From Chitinophagales bacterium (lineage in GTDB: Bacteria > Bacteroidota > Bacteroidia > Chitinophagales > BACL12), in NCBI GenBank assembly GCA_020636645.1, contig JACJXO010000005.1, positions 109,363-173,362 of the forward strand: a stretch of 64,000 nt of DNA, given 5' to 3'. Each line of letters begins with the position of its first letter. Position 1 is the first letter of the stretch. Below, in pieces: positions 43,819 through 51,807 of this stretch. A program made the position numbers and the translations under genes. Below the pieces are notes generated by a model. The model worked only from the letters and a program-made list of their open reading frames with translations, did not search any database and was not told where the DNA came from.

Positions 43819-44908
43819 TCATTTTTCCTTACCGTCCCAAAGCAGATACGCCTTGATGAAGTTGTCTATCTCTCCATCCAGTACGGCCTGCGTATTGCCC
43901 GTTTCTTCTCCCGTGCGGGCATCTTTTACCAGCTTGTACGGATGAAGCACATAGTTCCTGATCTGAGAACCCCACTCGATCTTTTTCTTGGTGCCTTCCA
44001 CCTTGTCTTTCTCTGCCTGACGCCTCTGCAACTCCATCTCATACAATTTGGAGCGCAGCATCTGCATGGCCATATCACGGTTCTGTCCCTGCGTCCGGGC
44101 AACCTGACAGGCTACCACCGTACCGGTAGGAAGGTGGGTCACCCGCACTGCGGTTTCCACCTTGTTCACGTTCTGTCCGCCCGCACCACCTGAGCGGAAA
44201 GTATCCCACTCCAGGTCATTCGGGTGAATGTTGATCTCGATGGTATCATCGATCATTGGGTAAACAAAGACGGATGCAAAAGAAGTATGTCTTCTGGCGT
44301 TGCTGTCGAATGGTGAGATGCGCACCAATCTGTGCACGCCGTTCTCGCTCTTGAGCAATCCATAGGCAAATTCACCTTCTATCTCCAGTGAAGCACTTTT
44401 GATACCGGCCACATCGCCGTCCTGGTAATCCAGCTCGGTCACCTTGAAACCGCTCTTCTGCGCCCACATATTATACATGCGGTAAAGCATGCCGGCCCAG
44501 TCGCAGCTTTCTGTTCCACCGGCACCGGAGTTGATGGTCAGGATGGCCGACATCTGGTCTTCGGCCTCATCTAAGGTGGACTTGAATTCCAGTTCTTCTA
44601 CCAGTTCAACAGCTTCCTTATAGGCTGTTTCCAGTTCCTCTTCGGTGGCTTCGCTGGCTTGCACGAATTCCTGCAGCACGCCGAGGTCATCGACAGCTGT
44701 CTGTGCGCTCTTGTATTGATTGATGAACAGGTTGTTGATCTTGATCCGCTTCAGCACCTGCTCTGCATTCTTGGGGTCATCCCAGAATCCGGGTTGCTGT
44801 GTGATCTGTTCGTCTTCCTGTGCCTGGTGTATTCTGTCGTCGTAGTTAAAGATACCTCCTTAACACCAACAGCTTGTCTTGCAGGTCTCTGTAGTGTTCA
44901 CTCGTCAT
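43819..44908 (-). CDS. prfB: peptide chain release factor 2, with programmed +1 frameshift
   Basis: Terminates translation at UAA and UGA. The 3' part (312 residues in one frame) carries the stop-recognition motif SPF (VRISPFDSN) and the catalytic GGQ (SGGAGGQNVNK). The frame has no proper start of its own; a second short frame starts at ATG 44908 (MTSEHYRDLQ) and stops at TAA 44846-44848 after 20 codons. Shifting +1 at CTT-TAA-C joins it to NYDDRIHQAQED then QPGFWDDPKNAEQV, the normal RF2 N-terminus. The joined protein is 362 residues, as expected. Confidence 0.95.
44846..44857 (-). promoter_or_regulatory. prfB +1 frameshift site (AGGAGG-TAT-CTT-TAA-C)
   Basis: The minus strand reads AGGAGGTATCTTTAAC. 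An internal Shine-Dalgarno (AGGAGG) lies 3 nt before the CTT slippery codon, the same spacing as in E. coli prfB. The in-frame stop is UAA, where most bacteria have UGA. Low RF2 (and here possibly low RF1) would slow termination and favour the shift, giving autoregulation. Confidence 0.92.
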
Positions 44909-44916
44909 AATGGCGG

Positions 44917-44924
44917 CAAAGATA
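44917..44924 (-). promoter_or_regulatory. -7 element TATCTTTG for prfB
   Basis: The minus strand reads TATCTTTG, 8 nt before the ATG at 44908, with a TTG 19 nt further upstream (44944-44946). Confidence 0.55.
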
Positions 44925-44954
44925 GCATATTGTACCATGCGTACAACTACTTCG

Positions 44955-44982
44955 TTTGTGTAGTGACCACTAGGTAGATTTG
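44955..44982 (+). promoter_or_regulatory. glpD promoter (TTTG-N16-TAGATTTG)
   Basis: -33 TTTG at 44955-44958 and -7 TAGATTTG at 44975-44982; only 4 nt (TACC) separate the -7 from the ATG. It is back to back with the prfB promoter. Confidence 0.6.
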
Positions 44983-44986
44983 TACC

Positions 44987-46612
44987 ATGTCAGCCAACAG
45001 CCGTGAACAAAGTATAGAAAAACTGGAATCAGAGGTCTTTGATCTGGTGGTCATCGGCGGAGGCATTACCGGGGCTGGCATAGCACTCGACGCCGCATCA
45101 CGGGGGCTAAGCGTGGCACTGCTTGAGAAATATGATTTTGCCGGCGGCACATCAAGCCGCTCCACCAAGCTGATACATGGCGGGCTGCGATATTTGAAAC
45201 AACTGGAGCTCGGACTGGTGCGGAAGGTAGGAAGAGAGCGTGCTGTCATCCACCGGCTGGCACCACATCTGGTTCGTCCGGTCCCCATGCTGCTGCCGGT
45301 TTATCGCAATGGCAGCCTCGGCCGATGGTCCACCACACTGGCGCTCTCTGTGTATGACCGGCTGGCCGGAGTGAAAAAACAAGAACGTTTCAAATGGTAT
45401 GGCCCGAAAGAAGTGGCCAACATGGAACCTGGATTGCTGACAGATGAACTGCAGGGTGGTGCGGTCTATACTGAATATCGAACCGATGATGCCAGACTGA
45501 CCATGGCCGTTTTGAAATCTGCTTCCGGTGCAGGAGCGGTATGTCTTAATTATATGCTGGTGAAGGATTTTGTGCGGGAAAACAACCGGCTCAGCGCAGT
45601 GTTGGCCGATGATCTCATAGGAGGAAAGATGATAACGGTTCGGGGAAAACTAGTCGTATCAGCCGCCGGACCATGGGTGGATGAGATCCGTCGGATAGAA
45701 AACAAGAGCAGCGACAAAAAACTACAGCTTACCAAGGGTGTCCATCTGGTGCTGAAAGCAGAACGTTTCCAGATAAACTATCCTGTGTATGCTGATGTGG
45801 GAGATGGTAGAATGTTCTTCATCATTCCTCGTGGTAATAGGGTATATATCGGTACTACCGATACGTTGTATGCCGGCCCGACAGAAAACCCACAGGTCAC
45901 AAAAGATGATGCAGACTATTTGCTGGCTGCAGCAAACCGCCTGTTCCCAAAACAGCACCTGTCAGTGAAAGACATCATTTCCTCCTGGGCAGGTGTTCGA
46001 CCTTTGTTGTTTGAAGAAGGGAAGTCACCATCAGAATTATCCCGCAGAGATGAGATCTGGGAAACTTCGTCCGGGCTGATCAGCATAGCCGGAGGTAAGC
46101 TGACCGGCTATCGCACCATGGCAAAAGAAGTGGTTGACAAGGTCATGTTTAAACTGACCGGAAGTAAAAGTGTCTGCAAGACCGAATCTTTGCTACTGGA
46201 TGGTTATGTATCTGAACAGGAGCTGGAGGCACTGATCACCAGACTGAAAGGAGAGGCATCACAGGTTGGATTTTCTCATGAAGAGATCCGGCGACTGGTC
46301 TTCACTTATGGCTCCGAAACAGAACTTATTATCGAGCAGGCCTATACGTTACACCAGGAAGTAAAAGATCAGGAAAAAAGGATATTGCAGGCAGAACTGA
46401 TGTACTGTGTGCAGTTTGAATGGGTGCGCAACATCAGCGACTTTTTTATTCGCCGCACCGGCATGCTGTACTTTGACAGGCAAAGGGTATTGAAACAATA
46501 TCTTCCGGCAGCTGAGATCATTGCCGAACTGCTGGATCAGCAAGATGGGCAAACCCGCGAGGATATCGCATTTCTGGAAGCAGCACTCAGCCAGGCAGTG
46601 ACCTTTAACTAA
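44987..46612 (+). CDS. glpD: FAD-dependent glycerol-3-phosphate dehydrogenase
   Basis: Oxidises glycerol 3-phosphate to dihydroxyacetone phosphate, passing electrons to quinone at the inner membrane. 541 residues. DLVVIGGGITGAGIALDAAS binds FAD; GGTSSRSTKLIHGGLRYL is the family signature; GRVYIGTTDT-like RGNRVYIGTTDTLYAGP and AGGKLTGYRTMAKEV follow, then the C-terminal DAO_C domain (from about 390). No glycerol kinase or facilitator gene is adjacent. Confidence 0.96.
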   Translation: MSANSREQSIEKLESEVFDLVVIGGGITGAGIALDAASRGLSVALLEKYDFAGGTSSRSTKLIHGGLRYLKQLELGLVRKVGRERAVIHRLAPHLVRPVPMLLPVYRNGSLGRWSTTLALSVYDRLAGVKKQERFKWYGPKEVANMEPGLLTDELQGGAVYTEYRTDDARLTMAVLKSASGAGAVCLNYMLVKDFVRENNRLSAVLADDLIGGKMITVRGKLVVSAAGPWVDEIRRIENKSSDKKLQLTKGVHLVLKAERFQINYPVYADVGDGRMFFIIPRGNRVYIGTTDTLYAGPTENPQVTKDDADYLLAAANRLFPKQHLSVKDIISSWAGVRPLLFEEGKSPSELSRRDEIWETSSGLISIAGGKLTGYRTMAKEVVDKVMFKLTGSKSVCKTESLLLDGYVSEQELEALITRLKGEASQVGFSHEEIRRLVFTYGSETELIIEQAYTLHQEVKDQEKRILQAELMYCVQFEWVRNISDFFIRRTGMLYFDRQRVLKQYLPAAEIIAELLDQQDGQTREDIAFLEAALSQAVTFN

Positions 46613-46643
46613 AACCTTTTCTGTTCTTCGATGTTCTTCTGCC

Positions 46644-47327
46644 ATGCACACATATTTGGTAGTGGGAGGCAGCAGCGGGATAGGATATGAAACCTGCCGT
46701 CAGTTGCTGAGCGCCGGACATCAGGTGGTGGTCATTGGACGAAACAAACCTGACCTTCCTGTTACTTTTTTTCAAAGTGATGTGGTAGCCAATGATACCC
46801 TGCCCGTCTGGGATGAGCCACTGAACGGTTTGGTATATTGTCCGGGTTCCATCAGGCTGAAACCATTCAAAGGGTTGACAGCGTCAGACTTTGAAGAAGA
46901 CCTCCGCATCAACTATCTCGGGTTGGTAAAAGTGCTGCACCAATACCATCCTGCTTTGAAAAGATCAGGTCAGGCCAGTGTGGTTGTGTTCAGTACGGTG
47001 GCTGTGAAGACCGGCATGCCGTTTCATGCTTCCATTGCCGGGGCGAAAGGTGCAGTGGAAGGTCTTGCCAGATCTCTGGCCGCAGAATGGGCACCTTCCA
47101 TCCGGGTGAATGTAGTGGCTCCATCTCTGACAGATACACCACTGGCGGAACGGTTGCTGGATTCCGACAGTAAAAGAGAAGCTTCAGCAGCCAGACATCC
47201 CTTGAAACAGATCGGGGATGCAAAGGACACAGCTTCACTGGTAAGCTGGCTGTTGAGTGATGATTCGGTTTTCATGTCAGGGCAGGTGTTGCGACCGGAC
47301 GGCGGCATCTCTTCTTTGAAAGTATGA
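46644..47327 (+). CDS. short-chain dehydrogenase/reductase family protein lacking the catalytic Tyr
   Basis: 227 residues. The Rossmann motif is VVGGSSGIGYETCRQLL and the C-terminus has the usual SGQVLRPDGGISSL. The active-site strand reads PFHASIAGAKGAVEG: the lysine is present but Ile stands where YxxxK has Tyr. It overlaps the DUF2256 gene by ATGA and lies 31 nt after glpD. An NAD(P)-binding role is likely; reductase chemistry is doubtful or non-standard. Confidence 0.85.
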   Translation: MHTYLVVGGSSGIGYETCRQLLSAGHQVVVIGRNKPDLPVTFFQSDVVANDTLPVWDEPLNGLVYCPGSIRLKPFKGLTASDFEEDLRINYLGLVKVLHQYHPALKRSGQASVVVFSTVAVKTGMPFHASIAGAKGAVEGLARSLAAEWAPSIRVNVVAPSLTDTPLAERLLDSDSKREASAARHPLKQIGDAKDTASLVSWLLSDDSVFMSGQVLRPDGGISSLKV

Positions 47328-47464
47328 ACGTGAAAAAACAAGACCTGCCACAAAAGATCTGTCCGGTATGTAACCGGCCGTTCACCTGGCGAAAGAAGTG
47401 GGAAAAGAACTGGGATGAGGTGAAATATTGCAGCGAACGTTGTCGCCGGCAAAAAACAAACTGA
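47324..47464 (+). CDS. DUF2256 family small zinc-ribbon-like protein
   Basis: 46 residues, too short for many gene finders. KICPVCNRPFTWRKKWEKNW and VKYCSERCRRQK give two CxxC/CxxxC pairs typical of DUF2256, a likely zinc-binding peptide. The ATG overlaps the SDR stop (ATGA), and the SRPBCC gene starts 2 nt after its stop. In many bacteria DUF2256 genes lie next to photolyase/cryptochrome genes; none is present here. Confidence 0.9.
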   Translation: MNVKKQDLPQKICPVCNRPFTWRKKWEKNWDEVKYCSERCRRQKTN

Positions 47465-47466
47465 AC

Positions 47467-47940
47467 ATGCTATACCAGATACATACAAAACAGTTCCTGC
47501 CGATAAGTGTCAAAGAAGCGTGGGATTTCCTGTCATCACCTGCAAACCTCCAGGCCATCACTCCTGACTACATGGGCTTTCAGATCAGAAGCGGGTTCAG
47601 GGAAGGAGAGAAGATGTATGCAGGCATGATCATCGAATACACGGTCAGACCGGTACTGGGTATTCCGTTGCACTGGGTCACCGAGATCACACATGTACAG
47701 GAACCTGAATATTTCGTGGATGAACAGAGGTTTGGTCCGTATGCACTCTGGCATCACAAACATTTTATCAGGCCGGTGGAAGGCGGAGTGGAAATGGAAG
47801 ATGTGGTGCATTACAAATTGCCGCTGGGCTGGCTGGGTAAACTGGCACATATGCTTTTTGTAAAAAGACAGCTCAGGCAGATATTTGATTTCCGGGAGAA
47901 GAAACTGACGGAATTGTTTGGCCAGTCACTTCGTGTCTGA
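47467..47940 (+). CDS. SRPBCC (START/Bet v1-fold) family protein
   Basis: About 157 residues from ATG 47467 (MLYQIHTKQFLPISVKEAWD); an earlier in-frame ATG (47428) falls inside the DUF2256 gene. ITPDYMGFQIRSG, PLHWVTEITHVQEPEYFVDE and RFGPYALWHHKH fit the ligand-binding SRPBCC group with a hydrophobic cavity. Ligand unknown. Third gene of the SDR-DUF2256-SRPBCC unit. Confidence 0.87.
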   Translation: MLYQIHTKQFLPISVKEAWDFLSSPANLQAITPDYMGFQIRSGFREGEKMYAGMIIEYTVRPVLGIPLHWVTEITHVQEPEYFVDEQRFGPYALWHHKHFIRPVEGGVEMEDVVHYKLPLGWLGKLAHMLFVKRQLRQIFDFREKKLTELFGQSLRV

Positions 47941-47942
47941 TA

Positions 47943-48131
47943 TTAACCGGTTATTAATAATTCTGCATAAGGCAGCAGGAAGGATTTTTCTGTCCTTTCT
48001 ATGAACAGGCTCAGCTGCAGCCCTTGCGGGCTTTCAGCTACAACTTTGCGCTTTTCCACATTAGAGGGTGCACTCCTTTGTTTGCATTGAAGATTCAGAC
48101 TGGTATTATTGATGGCATAATCGATCTGCAT
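47943..48131 (-). CDS. possible small protein, unrecognised
   Basis: An ATG at 48131 opens a 62-residue frame (MQIDYAINNTSLNLQC ... LPYAELLITG) that stops at 47943. It fills the 189 bp between the SRPBCC stop and the phoH start almost exactly; its ATG shares the palindrome GCATGC with the phoH ATG. Composition is protein-like, with an alternating pattern at VVAESPQGLQLSLFIERTE suggesting beta strands. It has no known family and no clear promoter, and the phoH promoter lies within it, so it may be chance. Confidence 0.4.
   Translation of the reverse strand: MQIDYAINNTSLNLQCKQRSAPSNVEKRKVVAESPQGLQLSLFIERTEKSFLLPYAELLITG
48081..48111 (+). promoter_or_regulatory. phoH promoter (TTTG-N19-TATTATTG)
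   Basis: -33 TTTG at 48081-48084, 19-nt spacer, -7 TATTATTG at 48104-48111 (one mismatch), 18 nt before the ATG at 48130. Confidence 0.5.
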
Positions 48132-49473
48132 GCCGGTAAAAAAGCGTTCTGAAGAGAAGAAGATCTTTGTCCTAGACACTTCCGTCATCCTCCACGACCA
48201 CAATTCTGTCAAGAAATTTGAAGAGCACGATGTGGTGATCCCGATCACGGTGCTGGAAGAACTGGACAACTTCAAGAAAGGAAACGAGACCATCAACTTT
48301 GAAGCGAGAGAATTCATCCGATTCCTTGATCAGAAATCAACTGAAGGTACCCTGCAGGACTGGGTGCCCATCAATGGTAAGTCCACAGGGCTCATGAAGG
48401 TCATGATGTTCGAAGAGAACAACGGCGTCAATGCAGAGGTCGTCTTCGGCGAAGAAAAAGCCGATCACAAGATCCTGAATACTGCACTGGTCGTGAAACA
48501 GCAACACCCGGGCAGGAAGGTCATCCTCATTACAAAAGACATCAACCTGCGTCTGAAAGCAAAGGCTTTGGGTCTTGTTTCAGAAGATTACAAGAACGAC
48601 AAGATCGTGGATGTGAAATTCCTCCGCGACAATGTCGAGACCATCGAAGGCATCAGCAGCGGCACCATCGACAAGATCTATGCAGAAGGGCATATCGGCT
48701 TCAAACAGATCCTGAAAGAAGAGCCTTTCGCCAATCAGTGTTTCGTGCTGAAAAATGGCAGCAGTTCAGTGCTGGCATCCTATAATAAAGACGAACAGAT
48801 ATTTGAACGGGTCAATAAAAGCAGTGCCTATGGCATCAAACCACGCAACGCCGAGCAGGTATTTGCACTGAACGCCATTCTGAATCCGAATATCAAGCTG
48901 GTGGCCCTCCAGGGTATCAGCGGAAGCGGTAAAACCTTGCTGGCTCTGGCAGGTGCTTTGGAACAAAGACGCAATTACCGCCAGGTATTCCTGGCTCGTC
49001 CCATCGTGCCGCTGGCCAATAAGGACATCGGTTACCTGCCGGGCGATATCAAGTCGAAACTGAATCCTTATATGGAACCACTTTGGGACAACCTCAAGAT
49101 GATCCAGAGTCAGTTCGACAGCCACGACAGTGAATTCAAGGCCATCAACCAGATGATCGAAACTGAGAAACTGGTGATCCAGCCGCTGGCATACATCCGC
49201 GGACGAAGTATCAGTAATATCTTCTTCATCATCGATGAAGCGCAGAACCTCACGCCGCTGGAGGTCAAGACCATCATCACCCGTGCAGGAGAGAATACCA
49301 AGATCATCTTCACAGGCGATGTCAACCAGATCGATACGCCTTACCTCGATTCACAGAGCAACGGACTGAGCTTCCTGATCGACAAGATCAAGAACCACCC
49401 GATGTGTTCTGTCATCACCCTCGAGAAAGGCGAACGCAGCGAACTGGCCAACCTAGCGAACGAATTGCTGTGA
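48130..49473 (+). CDS. PIN-PhoH ATPase (PhoH2-type)
   Basis: 447 residues. An N-terminal PIN nuclease domain (FVLDTSVILHD, VLEELDNFKKG, ITKDINLRLKAKALG with its acidic residues) is fused to a PhoH ATPase/helicase-like domain with Walker A GISGSGKTLLALAG, LARPIVPLANKDIGYLPGD, and Walker B FFIIDEAQN. Such fusions are RNA helicase/nuclease proteins in characterised cases; targets here are unknown. Confidence 0.95.
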   Translation: MPVKKRSEEKKIFVLDTSVILHDHNSVKKFEEHDVVIPITVLEELDNFKKGNETINFEAREFIRFLDQKSTEGTLQDWVPINGKSTGLMKVMMFEENNGVNAEVVFGEEKADHKILNTALVVKQQHPGRKVILITKDINLRLKAKALGLVSEDYKNDKIVDVKFLRDNVETIEGISSGTIDKIYAEGHIGFKQILKEEPFANQCFVLKNGSSSVLASYNKDEQIFERVNKSSAYGIKPRNAEQVFALNAILNPNIKLVALQGISGSGKTLLALAGALEQRRNYRQVFLARPIVPLANKDIGYLPGDIKSKLNPYMEPLWDNLKMIQSQFDSHDSEFKAINQMIETEKLVIQPLAYIRGRSISNIFFIIDEAQNLTPLEVKTIITRAGENTKIIFTGDVNQIDTPYLDSQSNGLSFLIDKIKNHPMCSVITLEKGERSELANLANELL

Positions 49474-49494
49474 TCTGAAAATATTTTACAGTCC

Positions 49495-49524
49495 CCACAG
49501 TGTTTCCCAAAGGGAACGCTATGG
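49495..49524. repeat. palindrome upstream of the lipoprotein gene
   Basis: CCACAGTGTTTCCC and GGGAACGCTATGG form an imperfect stem around AAA. It begins with the same CCCACAGTGTT (49494-49504) as the palindrome on the other side of the lipoprotein gene. Confidence 0.65.
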
Positions 49525-49580
49525 ATTATAATTGCTTTGGCATTTTGGCGTTTGCTGAAGTCCGGCCTGTATTATCCATC

Positions 49581-50156
49581 ATGCAAGTAAAAATGTATCT
49601 AGCTGTTTCCGTGGCTGTAATGCTTCTTGTGTCCTGCGCTAAAGCAGAACGAGAGACTGATCTTTATGTACGAATGTATAAGGTGCAATACAGACCGACC
49701 ACCAATGACAAAGAGATACTTACTGATCAAAAAGTGCATAAGCAGATCAGGATCGACAGGACTGAAACTGGAATTATTCTGACGGATGAGATCTATGATG
49801 TTGACTCAAAGACCTTTCATTCTCCTTTTGTTAGCTGGAGTATATCATTTAATAGAAATGATATTGTTGCTGTAGGAAAATATGCTGGTGATAGCATCAA
49901 TGATTTGAAGTTGGAATACGCGATCATTGATTCCATACCGGTCATGATCAATGCTACTGAGGAGCAACTTTATATTCTGCGATCTGTAGATCCTCCTGTT
50001 GATGCAAATGGGCTGTTGTATCTCTCCTTGAAGTATGGTGTAATATTTCAATACAGCCTGGATTGGCTGATATATCTGTATTTGTATGAAAAACAAAGTT
50101 TACAGTACGATGTTGATGAACTATTACGATCGGCTCAGAGATACTACCAAGATTAA
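49581..50156 (+). CDS. putative lipoprotein of unknown function
   Basis: About 191 residues from ATG 49581 (MQVKMYLAVSVAVMLLVSC), with a lipobox VSC; an in-frame ATG at 49500 lies within the upstream palindrome. The mature part is mixed alpha/beta with no motif I know; the end (YGVIFQYSLDWLIYLYLYEK) is aromatic-rich. The base composition is more AT-rich than its neighbours, and related palindromes flank it at 49495-49524 and 50173-50221, hinting at insertion. Function unknown. Confidence 0.7.
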   Translation: MQVKMYLAVSVAVMLLVSCAKAERETDLYVRMYKVQYRPTTNDKEILTDQKVHKQIRIDRTETGIILTDEIYDVDSKTFHSPFVSWSISFNRNDIVAVGKYAGDSINDLKLEYAIIDSIPVMINATEEQLYILRSVDPPVDANGLLYLSLKYGVIFQYSLDWLIYLYLYEKQSLQYDVDELLRSAQRYYQD

Positions 50157-50172
50157 TATTATTTGAATGTTC

Positions 50173-50221
50173 CCACAGTGTTGCACGCCCGCCCGCCGAA
50201 GGAGGGCAGGGAACTCTGTGG
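50173..50221. repeat. palindrome downstream of the lipoprotein gene
   Basis: CCACAG...CTGTGG at the ends and CGCCCGCCC...GGGCAGGG inside form a long imperfect hairpin. It repeats CCCACAGTGTT (50172-50182) and abuts the stop of the convergent GT39-like gene. Its inner part reappears inverted near 57729. Confidence 0.7.
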
Positions 50222-51712
50222 TCAGTTGACAGATCCGGGTATCTCATATAACCTGATACCCTCATACTCACCCAGAAATGTCAGCGAATCTACCGGCGTA
50301 TCCTCGCTTTGTTTGGTGGGCTCTCCACTTACCACCACATACCTCGCACCTTCGTCCACTTTTTGCTGATAGGTGATTTTCCGTCTGTTGTACACATCCG
50401 TCCAGCCTCGCCTGTTCATCAGATACAGCGATATATTTCTGGTCTGGTCTCCTACACTGATGACCCTGGCATCGGGAGGTACTCCCATGCTCTCCAGCCA
50501 GGGGCTGATCGTGTAGAAGCCCGATGCAACGTTTTCATATTGTACACCCTGGTTCCGCAGCTCCTGCATGCCCGGCTGATACAAAAGGATGACTGCAAGC
50601 GAACCTGCGGTAAGTATTCCGCCAATAGCATTACTGACAACTGCAGTTCGTCTGCGTAACAGATACATGCTGCCAATGACAAGAAAGATCAGAAATATAA
50701 AAGGTGTCAGCATGTAATAATCATGGTGGTACAAGGGCTCGGTCCACAGCAACAGATACACGACAGATCCGATACCTGTCCAGCTGATCACCTGCCTCAG
50801 CAATACCGGTAACCTTTTGAAAAACACAAAAACCTGTAGGCACATCAGCCCCAGAATAACCCATACTGCCGGATGAAATAGATGCAGGCTCCAGTCCCGG
50901 TAAAATCTGGCCGCAATACTTTGGAAATAGTCTTCGTCATATTGCCAGAAAGGCAGTATGCCTATCAGACTGAGTTCATTCTGGTGGATCCGGTTATACC
51001 ATGCAGCGAACATGATCCATATTCCCAGCAACATAAGTGTTACCAGTCCGCCGGCAAACCACCCCCGCTTCCACCAGGCCTCTTTTCTTTCCTGCAGGAG
51101 AAGAATGATACCGGCAGTCAGCAGACTCATGCCATCTGAGGTCTTCAGCAAGGCACCTGACAGGAAGAGCACCAGCCAGGTGATCAGCCATTTTTTTGAT
51201 GGCGTTTCTCTCCACTGAAAAAAGTAGAACCAGCCTGCAATACAGCAGCTGATGGCCGGTACATTCGGCAGAAAGTGTACACCATAGTACACCCAGACAG
51301 GGGAGCTGATCAATAACAGAACGGGTATCATCGCCAGAAGAAAACTGCCGTGTAGCAACATCCCAAGCCGGTACAGGTACCCAAGCCCTGCCACCAGGAA
51401 CAAAAGATTCACGAGGCGCATGATCAGTTCATGCGCACCAAACAGACGATATAACTGGGCATCCAGATAGTACAGAACCGGAAATTCGCTGACGGTGGCT
51501 CCGTTTTCTCCGGTCAGATTGTGCTCCTGCGGATGAAAAAATCCCGGAGAATCCTGGAAGTAATTCAGAGCAATGGAGGCACAGTCTGTCTGTCGCCACT
51601 GGTGCACACCTCTGGGAGGCCCTTCCATGTACCGGAATATGCCTGTGGCCGCGATGGCTGCAAGAATGAATGCTGCAGCCAACAAATGCTGTGTATATCT
51701 CCCGAAATCCAT
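50222..51712 (-). CDS. GT39/ArnT-like polytopic membrane glycosyltransferase
   Basis: About 496 residues from ATG 51712 (MDFGRYTQHLLAAAFI); a longer frame to 51805 runs into the divergent parE promoter. An acidic first loop (EGPPRGVHQWRQTDCASIAL) and FPVLYYLDAQLYRLFG, then about 11 helices and a C-terminal soluble domain (from about 400), fit GT-C enzymes that use polyprenyl-phosphate sugars in the periplasm. Typical targets are lipid A or proteins; the target here is unknown. Confidence 0.72.
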   Translation of the reverse strand: MDFGRYTQHLLAAAFILAAIAATGIFRYMEGPPRGVHQWRQTDCASIALNYFQDSPGFFHPQEHNLTGENGATVSEFPVLYYLDAQLYRLFGAHELIMRLVNLLFLVAGLGYLYRLGMLLHGSFLLAMIPVLLLISSPVWVYYGVHFLPNVPAISCCIAGWFYFFQWRETPSKKWLITWLVLFLSGALLKTSDGMSLLTAGIILLLQERKEAWWKRGWFAGGLVTLMLLGIWIMFAAWYNRIHQNELSLIGILPFWQYDEDYFQSIAARFYRDWSLHLFHPAVWVILGLMCLQVFVFFKRLPVLLRQVISWTGIGSVVYLLLWTEPLYHHDYYMLTPFIFLIFLVIGSMYLLRRRTAVVSNAIGGILTAGSLAVILLYQPGMQELRNQGVQYENVASGFYTISPWLESMGVPPDARVISVGDQTRNISLYLMNRRGWTDVYNRRKITYQQKVDEGARYVVVSGEPTKQSEDTPVDSLTFLGEYEGIRLYEIPGSVN

Positions 51713-51793
51713 GAACGTCCAATAATACACATTCCCCCTGCATGTTGTGCATATTTTGAAGGGAGAAAAATGGGCTGAAGCCTGCATCAGGGC

Positions 51794-51801
51794 TAATTTT
51801 G
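51794..51801 (+). promoter_or_regulatory. -7 element TAATTTTG for parE
   Basis: TAATTTTG matches TAnnTTTG and ends 6 nt before the ATG at 51808. The -33 region is weak. Confidence 0.5.
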
Positions 51802-51807
51802 CCACCT

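Noticed and set aside
43819..44757. prfB as a truncated pseudogene lacking its N-terminus
   Set aside because: The missing N-terminus is encoded in the next frame and joined by a standard programmed frameshift site.
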